Assembly: GCF_000024345.1 (NCBI RefSeq) | Contig: NC_013729.1 | Location: 4,402,001-4,466,000 of the forward strand | Direction of reading: 5' to 3' | DNA: 64,000 nt | Origin: Kribbella flavida DSM 17836 | Lineage (GTDB): Bacteria; Actinomycetota; Actinomycetes; Propionibacteriales; Kribbellaceae | Shown here: in pieces, positions 32,804 to 41,277 of the stretch | Layout of the letters: each line of letters opens with the position of its first letter | How positions within the stretch are numbered: the first letter of the stretch is position 1 | The notes under the pieces: generated by a model | The model's input: only the letters and a program-made list of their open reading frames with translations | Databases searched by the model: none | What the model was told of the DNA's origin: nothing | Translations under genes and position numbers: made by a program

Positions 32804-33489
32804 AGCGCGGCTCCCGACGTGCTCACGACGGGCTCCGCCTTCGGGCGGCGCAGCAGGCGGTCCGCGGCGGCGAGATGCGATCCGAGCGCCTCGTCGACAC
32901 TTGTCGCCGGAGCATCGAGCAGCAGCCGGCGCACGACCGCGAAGTCCTCGCCGCCCCCGGGTTCGATCCCGTCGAGCAGCTGCTCGGCGCGGCGCAGTGC
33001 CAGCCGGAGATCGTCCGCCAGTTCGTCGACGAGGCCCAGCGCCATGGCCTTGCTCGCGGTCAGCGGCTGCCGCCACAAAGCGAGCTGCCTCGCTCTCGCC
33101 ACGCCCAACTGACAGGCAACGCGATGCAGTACGGCGCCCGGCCAGGCCCCGCCGTTCGCGCCGAGAGCGAAGACGAAGTCCCGGGTGACGATGCGGAAGT
33201 CCGCGATGAGCAGCACCTCGGCCGCAGGCCCCGTGCATCTTCCGGATGCCACTGCGACCACCGGCGCCGGCACTCGCTCCAGGCGCCGCAGCGCGCGCTC
33301 CCACCGGTTGACCGCGGTGATCGCGACATCGCCCGGCCACGTCTGGTGGCCACCGCCAGGGTGGAGCTCGAGCACCACACCGTCGCCGCTCTCGGCGGTG
33401 GCGGTGGCTTGCTCGACGGCGGCCAGCAGATCGTCGTCGAGGGCGCTTGCACTGCCGATACTGATCAGGCCCGTACCGTGTCCTGCCAT
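32800..33489 (-). CDS. dpgB: DpgB, accessory enoyl-CoA hydratase-like protein
   Basis: This 229-residue crotonase-fold protein, with a short and diverged oxyanion-hole region (SGRCTGPAAEVLLIADFRIV), matches DpgB. In the Dpg pathway DpgB, with DpgD, helps dehydrate and aromatise the tetraketide made by DpgA and speeds DpgA turnover. GAGGTAAC precedes the ATG. It follows dpgA by 24 bp and overlaps dpgC by four bases. Without the context this weakly conserved protein would be hard to name; with dpgA and dpgC on both sides the call is firm. Confidence 0.9.
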   Translation of the reverse strand: MAGHGTGLISIGSASALDDDLLAAVEQATATAESGDGVVLELHPGGGHQTWPGDVAITAVNRWERALRRLERVPAPVVAVASGRCTGPAAEVLLIADFRIVTRDFVFALGANGGAWPGAVLHRVACQLGVARARQLALWRQPLTASKAMALGLVDELADDLRLALRRAEQLLDGIEPGGGEDFAVVRRLLLDAPATSVDEALGSHLAAADRLLRRPKAEPVVSTSGAAL

Positions 33490-33513
33490 CGTTGTTACCT
33501 CACAATCGTCGCG

Positions 33514-34575
33514 TCACCAGCGGATGAGGGCGCTCTCGATGGTGGAGCCGGGCCCCATCGTCATCAGAACGCCGTGATCGCCCGGTCGGGCGACGGCTTC
33601 GTCGAGAAGCCGCTCGAAGGAGAACAGGAACGAACCACTCGACAGGTTGCCGTGGTCGCGCAGTACGCCGCTCGTGTGCCGGAGGTCGTGCGTGGTCAGG
33701 CCCAGGTTGATCTTGACCGAGTCGATCACCTTCTTGCCGCCCGAGTGCACCACCCAGTGGTCGATGTCGCGACGGTCCAGGCCGGTGTCCGCGAGCAGCC
33801 GGTCGACCACCTGGCCGGCGTGCGCGCCGACGACGTACGGCACCTGCGGGTCCAGGAAGAAGCTGAACTTGCCATGGTCGCTGTCCCAGTCGTAACGCAT
33901 CGCCGCGAGCGAGTCCGGGATCAGGCAACTGCTGTACTTCAGCACCCGGGGGCCGGCCTGCGGCCCGGGCTCCGCGTCGGCGACCACGGCCAGCGCCGCC
34001 GCGCCGTCGCCGAACAGGCTGTTGACCACCGCCGAGCGGATCGTCGAGTCGAAGACGTACGCGGCCGAGCAGACCTCGACGCACAGCAGGATCGCGATCT
34101 CACCCGGGCGCTGCACCGCACGGCCGGTCACCGCGGACAGCGCGTTCAGCCCGGCGTTGCATCCCATCCCGACGACGTCGAGACGGCCGACGTCCCAGGC
34201 GAGATCCAGCTCACGGCAGATCAGCGCGCTCAGGCCGGGGGTCAGCCAGCCCGACGACGAGACGCAACACAGGTAGCGGACGTCGTCGAGCCCGGCACCG
34301 GCCCGTTCCAGCGCCCGTCCCAGCGCCTCGACGCCCATCGCGACCCCGTCGGACCGGTGCTTGGCCAGCAGTTCGGCCTGGGTCTCGGTCTGTGGCCTGC
34401 CGTCCACGCCGTCGGCGGGCAGGTGCAGCGAGCGGCGCTCGATACCGCCGTTCAGGAAGACACCGCGGATCCTGCCGTCGGTGATGCCGTACCGGTCCAG
34501 GACGTCGGTCTGCGAGTAGGACGTCGGCTGGTTCGCGGTGCCCACTCCGACCACCTGCACCGTGTTCGTGACCAT
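33514..34575 (-). CDS. dpgA: DpgA, type III polyketide synthase
   Basis: This 353-residue chalcone-synthase-like enzyme has the catalytic Cys139 in VVGMGCNAGLN. The histidine lies in WVVHSGGKKVID and the asparagine in RDHGNLSSGSFLFS. DpgA joins four malonyl-CoA units to 3,5-dihydroxyphenylacetyl-CoA. I chose the ATG with AAAGGGG upstream; the open frame extends further but crosses the divergent promoter. It is the first gene of dpgA-dpgB-dpgC-hpgT. The 46 bp between its start and the divergent dpgD start contain a single copy of the cluster-wide palindrome, so both arms are probably controlled together. Confidence 0.95.
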   Translation of the reverse strand: MVTNTVQVVGVGTANQPTSYSQTDVLDRYGITDGRIRGVFLNGGIERRSLHLPADGVDGRPQTETQAELLAKHRSDGVAMGVEALGRALERAGAGLDDVRYLCCVSSSGWLTPGLSALICRELDLAWDVGRLDVVGMGCNAGLNALSAVTGRAVQRPGEIAILLCVEVCSAAYVFDSTIRSAVVNSLFGDGAAALAVVADAEPGPQAGPRVLKYSSCLIPDSLAAMRYDWDSDHGKFSFFLDPQVPYVVGAHAGQVVDRLLADTGLDRRDIDHWVVHSGGKKVIDSVKINLGLTTHDLRHTSGVLRDHGNLSSGSFLFSFERLLDEAVARPGDHGVLMTMGPGSTIESALIRW

Positions 34576-34604
34576 GTCACCCCTTTGCACAGCTCGGATG
34601 TCAC

Positions 34605-34614
34605 AACTATTGTT
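34605..34614. promoter_or_regulatory. ACTATTGT-type element in the dpgA-dpgD divergent promoter
   Basis: AACTATTGTT lies 30 bp from the dpgA start and 8 bp before the dpgD ATG. TATTGT (34608-34613) on the plus strand would put the transcription start at or next to the dpgD ATG. AATAGT on the minus strand would give a leader of about 23 bases for dpgA. The element belongs to the family found in five other intergenic regions. Confidence 0.55.
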
Positions 34615-34621
34615 ACTGTAT

Positions 34622-35434
34622 ATGACAACAAAAGTCACGGATCCTAAGGTCACACTTGACCGGCAAGGCCACGTTTCGTACCTGACGATCGATCGGCCCG
34701 CGGTGAGCAACGCGCTGGACCTCGACGCACACCGGCAACTGTGCCGGCTGCTCGACGAGTTCGAGGCGGACGACGAGCAGTGGGTGGCCGTCCTGACCGG
34801 GGCGGGAGATCGGTGCTTCTGTGCGGGCCAGGACCTGAAGGAACTGGCGGCCCGCAACCGCTCCGGAATCCAGCCGACGAGCCTGGGCAGCGGCGGCGTC
34901 TCCGGGTCGCCCCGGCTGACCGAGCGGTTCGGCCTGACCAAACCGATCGTTGCCCGCGTCAACGGTCATGCGATCGGCGGCGGACTCGAGCTGGTGCTGG
35001 CCTGCGACATCGCCGTCGCCGTCGATCACGCCACCTTCGCTCTGCCCGAGGTGAAGCTCGGACTCGTGGCCGGCGCCGGCGGGGCGATCAGGCTCCCCCG
35101 TCAGCTGCCGCCGAAGGTCGCCCTCGGCCACCTGCTCACCGGCCGGCCGATGACGGCGACCGAGGCACACCGCCACGGCCTGGTGAACGACGTCGTGGCG
35201 GCCACCGATCTCGATGCCTGCGTCGAGGCCTGGGTCACCGACCTGGTCGCCTGCTCACCGGTCGCCGTCCGGGCAGCCAAGGAGATCGCCACCAGGTCCC
35301 GTGAACTGTCCCTCGAAGAGGCGTTCGCCGCCCGGTACCCGTGGGAGGAGAAGCGGCGGACCAGCCCCGACGCCCTCGAGGGACCCGCTGCGTTCGTCGA
35401 GCGGCGAGCCCCCCGGTGGCAGAATCCTTCCTAA
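34622..35434 (+). CDS. dpgD: DpgD, enoyl-CoA hydratase-like protein of Dpg biosynthesis
   Basis: This 270-residue crotonase has the standard features: FCAGQDLKELAAR, NGHAIGGGLELVLACDIAVA and LPEVKLGLVAGAGGAIRLPR, whose glutamate is the usual base. DpgD cooperates with DpgB in dehydrating and aromatising the DpgA product. It is read away from the other Dpg genes, whereas in the glycopeptide clusters I recall the four genes run together. No Shine-Dalgarno is visible before the ATG, and a -10-like TATTGT ends eight bases upstream, which suggests a leaderless mRNA. Its TAA overlaps the stop of the convergent pabAB gene. Confidence 0.9.
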   Translation: MTTKVTDPKVTLDRQGHVSYLTIDRPAVSNALDLDAHRQLCRLLDEFEADDEQWVAVLTGAGDRCFCAGQDLKELAARNRSGIQPTSLGSGGVSGSPRLTERFGLTKPIVARVNGHAIGGGLELVLACDIAVAVDHATFALPEVKLGLVAGAGGAIRLPRQLPPKVALGHLLTGRPMTATEAHRHGLVNDVVAATDLDACVEAWVTDLVACSPVAVRAAKEIATRSRELSLEEAFAARYPWEEKRRTSPDALEGPAAFVERRAPRWQNPS

Positions 35435-37470
35435 GAGGTGGTCGTGCTGGTCAGGTCACCGGCTCCCACCTGCGCGACCCGGGTCGCGAGCAGCGCCCGG
35501 GCCTTGAGCATCATCTCGTCGTACTCGTCCTCGGGGTCCGAGCCGAGCACGATCGCGCCGCCGGCACCGATCCGCAGTTCCTGCCCGTCGTTCACGGCGG
35601 TGCGGATCACGATGCTCAGGTCGGCTCCCCCGCCGAGCCCGAGGTAACCGAGCGCGCCCGAGTAGACCCCGCGCGGTGCCTCCTCCAGCCGGTCGATGAT
35701 CTCCATCGTCCGGACCTTCGGTGCTCCGGTCATCGAACCGCCGGGGAAGCAGGCCCGCACGCACGTCACCGGGCCCACCTCCGGCCGGAGCTGCCCGCGG
35801 ATCGTGGACACCAACTGGTGAACGGTGGCGTAGCTCTCGGTCACCAGGTACTGCGGTACCTCGACCGAACCGATCTCGCAGACCCGGCCCAGGTCGTTGC
35901 GCACCAGGTCGACGATCATCAGGTTCTCGGCCCGGGTCTTGGCGGACCTGGTGAGTCCGTTGCGCAGTTCCTCGTCCTCGCCGGGATCCGACGACCTGGG
36001 CGCGGTGCCCTTGATCGGCTTGCTCTCGACCAGACCGTCCGCGGTGATCTTCAGGAACCGCTCGGGCGACGAGCTCATCACGGTCAGGTCACCGAACCGC
36101 AGGTACGCCGCGTACGGCGCAGGGTTGACGTGGCGCAGGTCCAGGTAGAAACCGAGCGGATCGGTCAACGGCGGGAAGCTGAAGTGGTTGGTCAAACAGA
36201 TCTCGTAGCTCTCCCCGCGACGGAGCTCGTCCTGACAGGCCGCGATGTCCGCGAGATAGCGCTCCCGTGTTCGATCCAGCCCTTCGCCGGACGGCTCGTT
36301 CGCTCTCACCGAGGCCGGCAACCTTCCGGCCGCGGGCAGGTGGCCCAAAGCCCGGGCGGTGGCGGTCAGCCAGTCCCGCCCCGCGCGGGCGGCGGAGTCC
36401 TCGTCCTCGGTGATCGCGACGAGGTAGGTCATCGACTCCTGGTGGTCGACGACCACCAGCCGGTCGGCGAACATCCAGGCCGCGTCCGGCGTCCGACTCC
36501 GGTGCGCGTTGGTGCCACCGGTCTCGGCCTTGAGCTCGTACCCGAAGTATCCGACGTAGCCGCCGTTCAGCTGGAAGGGCAACTCGGCCGCCGGCAGCGC
36601 GCGCTGGGCCAGCCGGCGTTCCAGCACGTCGAAGATGGTGCCCGGTTCCGACCGGACACCGGCCGCTGCGCGCACCTCGACCTCACCGTCGCCGGTGCGA
36701 TACGTCAGCACTTCGCTCAGCGGGCCGGAGCAGTCGCCGAGAAAGGAGAACCTCGCGCGCCCCGCTTCGGCCAGGCTGCTGTCCAGCCAGAAGGCGTTCG
36801 TGCTGTCGGCGTACAGAGCGCGGAAGACCTGCTCGGTGTCGGCGGTGTGCCCGAGCCGGGCCGTCTCCAGGCGCAGCGCCCGGCGGCCGTTCGCCGCGAC
36901 CAGGTCCAGGAAGTTCTGCACCAGTTGCAATCCGAGCTCGGTCGCCACCGACTCGGGATGGAACTGCACACCCCAGCGTGGCAACGTCCGGTGTCGCAGG
37001 GCCATGATGACGCCGTCTTCCGACCATGCGGTGGCCTCGACCTCGTCGGGTAGCCCGGTCACGTGCAGTGAGTGGTAGCGAACGGCGTCGAAGACCTCGG
37101 GGAACCCCGCGAACAATCCCGTACCGTCGTGGGTGATCTGGGTGATGTGCCCGTGCCGTGGATCTCCCTCCCGAACCTCGGCCCCGGCCTGGTAGGCAAT
37201 CGTCTGATGCCCGAGGCAAACACCCAGGATCGGCAGCTGCGGGAACCGCTGGAGCACCTCCCACGACCAGCCCAGGTCGGTGGCGTGCTGAGGGCGACCC
37301 GGGCCCGGTGAGATCACCACCGCGTCGTACGCGGCCGGATCGAGCCGGCTCAGGCGGGGATCGTCGTTCACCAGCACGGTCGGTTCCTGGCCGGTGGCGG
37401 CGGCGAGCAACTGGAACAGGTTGTAGGTGTAGGAGTCGTAGTTGTCGATCAGCAGCAGACGCATGCCCAT
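35431..37470 (-). CDS. pabAB: 4-amino-4-deoxychorismate synthase, fused PabA-PabB
   Basis: This is a 679-residue fusion. The glutamine amidotransferase comes first: LLIDNYDSYTYNLFQLLAA, the nucleophile in LGVCLGHQTIAYQ and HPESVATELG. The chorismate-binding domain follows, with PIKGTAPRSS, VRNDLGRVCEIGSV and PGGSMTGAPKVRTMEIID. Amidotransferase-first order and the lysine in PIKGT identify ADC synthase rather than anthranilate synthase, which has PIAGT and usually the reverse order. It makes the precursor of p-aminobenzoate or p-aminophenylalanine. No ADC lyase or CmlC/CmlD-type gene lies in the window, so the next step is external or elsewhere in the cluster. It follows the N-oxygenase with a TGATG junction. 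Confidence 0.93.
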   Translation of the reverse strand: MGMRLLLIDNYDSYTYNLFQLLAAATGQEPTVLVNDDPRLSRLDPAAYDAVVISPGPGRPQHATDLGWSWEVLQRFPQLPILGVCLGHQTIAYQAGAEVREGDPRHGHITQITHDGTGLFAGFPEVFDAVRYHSLHVTGLPDEVEATAWSEDGVIMALRHRTLPRWGVQFHPESVATELGLQLVQNFLDLVAANGRRALRLETARLGHTADTEQVFRALYADSTNAFWLDSSLAEAGRARFSFLGDCSGPLSEVLTYRTGDGEVEVRAAAGVRSEPGTIFDVLERRLAQRALPAAELPFQLNGGYVGYFGYELKAETGGTNAHRSRTPDAAWMFADRLVVVDHQESMTYLVAITEDEDSAARAGRDWLTATARALGHLPAAGRLPASVRANEPSGEGLDRTRERYLADIAACQDELRRGESYEICLTNHFSFPPLTDPLGFYLDLRHVNPAPYAAYLRFGDLTVMSSSPERFLKITADGLVESKPIKGTAPRSSDPGEDEELRNGLTRSAKTRAENLMIVDLVRNDLGRVCEIGSVEVPQYLVTESYATVHQLVSTIRGQLRPEVGPVTCVRACFPGGSMTGAPKVRTMEIIDRLEEAPRGVYSGALGYLGLGGGADLSIVIRTAVNDGQELRIGAGGAIVLGSDPEDEYDEMMLKARALLATRVAQVGAGDLTSTTTS

Positions 37471-38456
37471 CAGCCCTCCCGGCCGTCCAGTGGTGGAGTG
37501 AGCGCCCAGTCGGGCCGGTCGGGAAAGTCGAAGTCGACCTGCCCGCTCAGCCCGAGCTCGGAGACCAGTCGCTGGGTGCCGGAGTAGTCACGGACCAGCT
37601 TCGTGCCCGATCCCCCGCGCCCGACGTCGGCGACGATGTCGTCGGCCTTCGCGATGCCGGCGGTGCGCAGCTCGATCCGCAACGCCATCGGGTCCTGGAC
37701 ACCGAACGACTCCAGCGCCGGCGGCAGGCACCGGACCAGCACGTCGCGTTGTGACTGGTTCATCCGCGCGTACAGGATCTTGACCACCTCGACGATCACG
37801 GATCCGTGCGCCGACTCGTCGCGCAGATGCAGCTTGGTGATGAGCGAGTGCATCGGCTGCACCCCGGGATCGCGAGCGATCAGCCCGAGCAGTGCGTTGA
37901 TGCAGGTTTCGGCCACCGCTCCCCAGACGAGCACGGCCACGTCGCGCTGCCACTGCTCGGTCATCTCCGCGAGCACCGCTTGCAGACGACGGTAGGTGAT
38001 CAAGGTCGGCTGCTTCGGCCGCTCACCGATGCCCCGCAGGTCGCAGGTGCGGTTGACCGCCATCATGTGCATGTAGGTGTGAAAGCTCTCGTCCACGAGC
38101 GACTGCTGGACGGTCTGCTGGATGACTCGGTCGTCGCTGCCCGGAAACACCCGTTGCATCACCAGCTCGAACGCAGGGTTCGCGATCAGCGACTCGGTGG
38201 CGATCACTCGCTGGTTGTAGCCCAGCCACATGCCGGACATCACCCGGTCACGCTGCTCCGGCGTCGCGGCGAGGAAGTCCGGGTGCTCGGCGAACGGCAT
38301 GAGGTGGGCGGGGTAGTCCGGCAGCGTCGCGTCGTACTCGCCGGCCTGACCCTCGATCGCCAGGTCACGGCGGACCGCGGCACGTCGCGGCCAGGTGTCC
38401 GCCAGGCGCTTGAGGGTGGCCAGGCCGATCGTGTCCTCCCCGGCGAAGGTCGTCAT
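37470..38456 (-). CDS. AurF-like di-iron arylamine N-oxygenase
   Basis: This 328-residue protein is related to AurF and CmlI, which oxidise an aromatic amine to the hydroxylamine, nitroso or nitro group. All seven di-iron ligands can be placed: Glu88, Glu123, His126, Glu183, His210, Glu214 and His217 (segments ATESLIANP, VDESFHTYMH, AETCINALL, KLHLRDESAHGS). Their spacings equal those of the AurF ligands as I remember them (E101, E136, H139, E196, H223, E227, H230). It starts in ATGA overlap with a C-domain gene and is followed by ADC synthase, so its substrate is probably p-aminobenzoate or a related arylamine. Confidence 0.9.
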   Translation of the reverse strand: MTTFAGEDTIGLATLKRLADTWPRRAAVRRDLAIEGQAGEYDATLPDYPAHLMPFAEHPDFLAATPEQRDRVMSGMWLGYNQRVIATESLIANPAFELVMQRVFPGSDDRVIQQTVQQSLVDESFHTYMHMMAVNRTCDLRGIGERPKQPTLITYRRLQAVLAEMTEQWQRDVAVLVWGAVAETCINALLGLIARDPGVQPMHSLITKLHLRDESAHGSVIVEVVKILYARMNQSQRDVLVRCLPPALESFGVQDPMALRIELRTAGIAKADDIVADVGRGGSGTKLVRDYSGTQRLVSELGLSGQVDFDFPDRPDWALTPPLDGREG

Positions 38457-39943
38457 CGCGGCACTCCAGCCGGCGTCGGAACGTCGCGCACGAGGTCGTC
38501 CAGGCGAGCGTCGGGATCCTCGCCCACCGCCGCCAGGATCCGGACGAAGGCCTCGCTCAGCGAGCTGATCGTCTCTTCGCGGAACAGCGCCGTCCGGTAC
38601 TCGAAGCGGCCGGTCAGGGTGTCCAGCTCGTTGGCCATCACGACGGCGACGTCCATCTGCGAGACCTCCAAGGCGATCGGAACCTGGGTCAGTGCGAGGT
38701 CGTCGGCCAGCGCCTGCGGTCCAGGACCGCACTCGTTGACGTCGAACATCGTCTGGTACAGCGGATTGCGCCCGGGGTCACGGGGCGGTGCCAGGCCGCG
38801 GACCAGCTGCCCCAGCGGCAGTTCCTGGTAGTCGAGAGCGTCGCTGACGCTGTCCCGGACCTGCTCGACGAGAGCGCGGAACGTTGCCCCCGGACCGACC
38901 GCGACCCGCGTCGGTACGACGTTCAGCAATGGTCCGATCAGTTGGTCCGTGTCGGTCGATCCACGTCCTGCCACCGAGGTGCCGACCGTCAGGTCGTGCT
39001 GCCCCGTCCAGCCCGCGAGCAGTACCCGGTAGGCGGCGAACAGGACCATGAACAGCGTGGCCCCGAGCTCCCGTCCGGCGTTGTGCAGCCGGTCCGCCAC
39101 CGGGTCCGGCACCTCGAAGGCAAGCATCGCGCCGGCGAAGTCCTGTACCGCCGGCCGCGGCAGATCCGTCGGCGGATCGAAGTCGGGCGCACCGGCCAGG
39201 AGCGGCCGCCAGTGCTCGATCATCGCCTGCATCCGGTCGTCGGTGAGCTGTTCTCGCTGGTGCACGGCCAGGTCGGCGTACTGCACCGGCAGCGGCGGAA
39301 TCGGACCCGACCCGGTGGACACAGCGCGGTACGTCGCGGCGATCTCCCGGACCAGTGCGTGCAACGACTGCCCGTCGGCCACCGCGTGGTGGGCGACCCA
39401 GATCAGCTCGTGCTCCGCCTCGCTGAGCCGCACCAGGTGGACCCGGACGAGCGGTCCGCGGCGCACCGCGAACGGTTCGTGGACCGCCGCCGCCACCGCC
39501 TGCTCGAGTGCTTCGGCACGCTCCGGCTCGGGCAGGGAACTAAGGTCCGTCACCGCAACCTCAGTACCGCCCGCCGGCGTGATGCTCTGCACGGTCCGGC
39601 CGTCGACGAGCTCGAGGTGCGTCCGGAGAGCCTCGTGCCGGGTGGTGACGCGATCGATCGTCGCGCCGAACTTCCCGACGTCGAGGGGACCACTGATCCT
39701 CGCCCGCAGCGGGATGTTGTACGCCGCACTTTCCGGGTGCAGCAGATGCAGGAACAGCAGCTGCTCCTGGAAGTACGACGCCGACGGCGGCTCGCGATCT
39801 CGGACTGCCCGCCGGATGAGCGGCGCAGCCGAGCCCGGCGCCGACGGTGCCGGCCCGACCCCGGCCTGGCACCGTAACCGCCCCACCGCTTCCCGCCGCA
39901 GCTCCGGCGACAGCTTCACCAGCTGCGACAACTGACTCGTCAT
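38453..39943 (-). CDS. Stand-alone NRPS condensation domain
   Basis: This 496-residue C domain has an intact HHAVADG at 185-191, plus SYFQEQLLFLHLLHPESAAYN, RHEALRTHL, GTSVAGR and NPLYQTMFDV. The preceding 50 residues (MTSQLSQLVKLSPELRREAV and onward) look like a docking or linker helix. It overlaps the exporter gene upstream and the N-oxygenase gene downstream by four bases each. The NRPS in the same operon has a Cy domain but no normal C domain, so this protein may pass its product to the next PCP of the assembly line. Confidence 0.93.
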   Translation of the reverse strand: MTSQLSQLVKLSPELRREAVGRLRCQAGVGPAPSAPGSAAPLIRRAVRDREPPSASYFQEQLLFLHLLHPESAAYNIPLRARISGPLDVGKFGATIDRVTTRHEALRTHLELVDGRTVQSITPAGGTEVAVTDLSSLPEPERAEALEQAVAAAVHEPFAVRRGPLVRVHLVRLSEAEHELIWVAHHAVADGQSLHALVREIAATYRAVSTGSGPIPPLPVQYADLAVHQREQLTDDRMQAMIEHWRPLLAGAPDFDPPTDLPRPAVQDFAGAMLAFEVPDPVADRLHNAGRELGATLFMVLFAAYRVLLAGWTGQHDLTVGTSVAGRGSTDTDQLIGPLLNVVPTRVAVGPGATFRALVEQVRDSVSDALDYQELPLGQLVRGLAPPRDPGRNPLYQTMFDVNECGPGPQALADDLALTQVPIALEVSQMDVAVVMANELDTLTGRFEYRTALFREETISSLSEAFVRILAAVGEDPDARLDDLVRDVPTPAGVPR

Positions 39944-41277
39944 CGCGCCGGCTGCTTCTCGGTCTCGCCCGCACTCTCGGCCGGGTCAACCGTTTCTCCG
40001 GCGGCCGGTTCAGCCGCTTCCTCCGCGGCCGGTGCGGCCGGCTCGTTGCCGGGGTGCTGACGGATCGAGCGGACGGGGCTCAACGCGACGAGGATCGCCA
40101 CGACGATGATCAGGCCACCCGCCGCGCCGATGGTCGCGCGCACGCCGAGTGCCGCACCGATCGTGCCGCCGAGCGCCGCACCCAGCGCGCCGCTGCCGTG
40201 CACCACTGACATCGCCGTACCGCCGACCCTGCCGAGCAGCTCGAACGGTGTGATGCCGGCGACCAGGCTGAGCACGTGGATGTTGTACGTCGAGTTCGCC
40301 AGGCCGGCCACGAACTGGCTGAACATCAGCACCACGAACGCGGCGGACACCGGACTGGTCGCGAGCACGATGCTGGACGCACCGGATGCGGCGATGGTCA
40401 CGACCAGGGCAGTGCTGAGCGACAGCTTCTCCGCGAGCTTGGCCGCAGTGCTCGCCCCGACCAGCAGGCCGACGCCTCCACACCCGAACGCGATACCGAC
40501 CTGCAGCGGGCTCAGCCCGGCGATCTGGTAGGCGTAGACCAGGACGAGCGCGCTGGCCGCGGCACCACCGAGGTTGAGCACACCGGTCGCCGTCATCAGT
40601 GTCCGCAGCCGGCCGTCGCCGCCGATGGTGGTGAAGCCGATCTTCAGGTCGGCCAGCACAGCGCCCGGCTTCTGGCCCGACGCCGTCCGGACCTCTTCAC
40701 GATCCCGGACCAGCAGGACCGAGACGGCCGACACCAAGAAGGTGACGGCGTCGACGACAACGGCCACGACCGCACCGAGCAGCTGCAGGAGGCCACCACC
40801 CAGAGCCGCGCCGCCGACGTCCGCGGCGGACCTGGTGAAGGACATCTTGCTGTTCGCCTCGACGATGTGCTCGCGCCCGACCAGGTGTGGGATGTACGAC
40901 TGGTACGCGACGTCGAAGAAGACCGTGAGCACACCGTTGACGGCAGCAACGATCATCAAGTGGGTCAGGGTCAGCTGGCCGGCGAGGTGGGCCAGCGGAA
41001 GGCTCAGCAGCGAGAGCAGCCGGCCGACGTCGGCGACGACCAGCAGCGGACGGCGCGCGACCCGGTCCGCGAGCAGGCCCGCGAACGGCCCGAGCAGCAG
41101 GTACGGCAGGACGCCGAAGGCGGCCAGCAGACCGACCTGGAAGGTGGTCGCGTCGAGGGTGAGCAGCGCCAGGGTCGGCAGCGCGATCCGCGAGATGCGG
41201 TCCCCGAAACTGCTCAGGCTCTGCCCGAACCACAACCGCTTGAAGTCGGAGTGACTCCACAACTGTCCTGTCAGCAT
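39940..41277 (-). CDS. Major facilitator superfamily exporter
   Basis: This 445-residue membrane protein has about twelve hydrophobic segments and the MFS loop motif GPFAGLLADRVARRPLLVVAD. It is of the EntS-like type that often exports siderophores and nonribosomal peptides. The C-terminal 45 residues are a soluble tail very rich in Glu, Ala and Pro. I chose the ATG preceded by AAAGGA; it overlaps the end of the NRPS gene by 7 bp. Position in an NRPS operon makes export of the product, and self-resistance, the likely role. Confidence 0.9.
   Translation of the reverse strand: MLTGQLWSHSDFKRLWFGQSLSSFGDRISRIALPTLALLTLDATTFQVGLLAAFGVLPYLLLGPFAGLLADRVARRPLLVVADVGRLLSLLSLPLAHLAGQLTLTHLMIVAAVNGVLTVFFDVAYQSYIPHLVGREHIVEANSKMSFTRSAADVGGAALGGGLLQLLGAVVAVVVDAVTFLVSAVSVLLVRDREEVRTASGQKPGAVLADLKIGFTTIGGDGRLRTLMTATGVLNLGGAAASALVLVYAYQIAGLSPLQVGIAFGCGGVGLLVGASTAAKLAEKLSLSTALVVTIAASGASSIVLATSPVSAAFVVLMFSQFVAGLANSTYNIHVLSLVAGITPFELLGRVGGTAMSVVHGSGALGAALGGTIGAALGVRATIGAAGGLIIVVAILVALSPVRSIRQHPGNEPAAPAAEEAAEPAAGETVDPAESAGETEKQPAR

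Noticed and set aside
32804-33340. Longer dpgC starting at 33340
   Set aside because: The added sequence is antisense-like, low-complexity and overlaps almost all of dpgB. The GTGA junction at 32803 is preferred.
35431-37470. Anthranilate synthase (TrpEG or PhzE type)
   Set aside because: The amidotransferase domain comes first, and the chorismate-binding domain has PIKGT and PGGSMTGAPK, which fit aminodeoxychorismate synthase.
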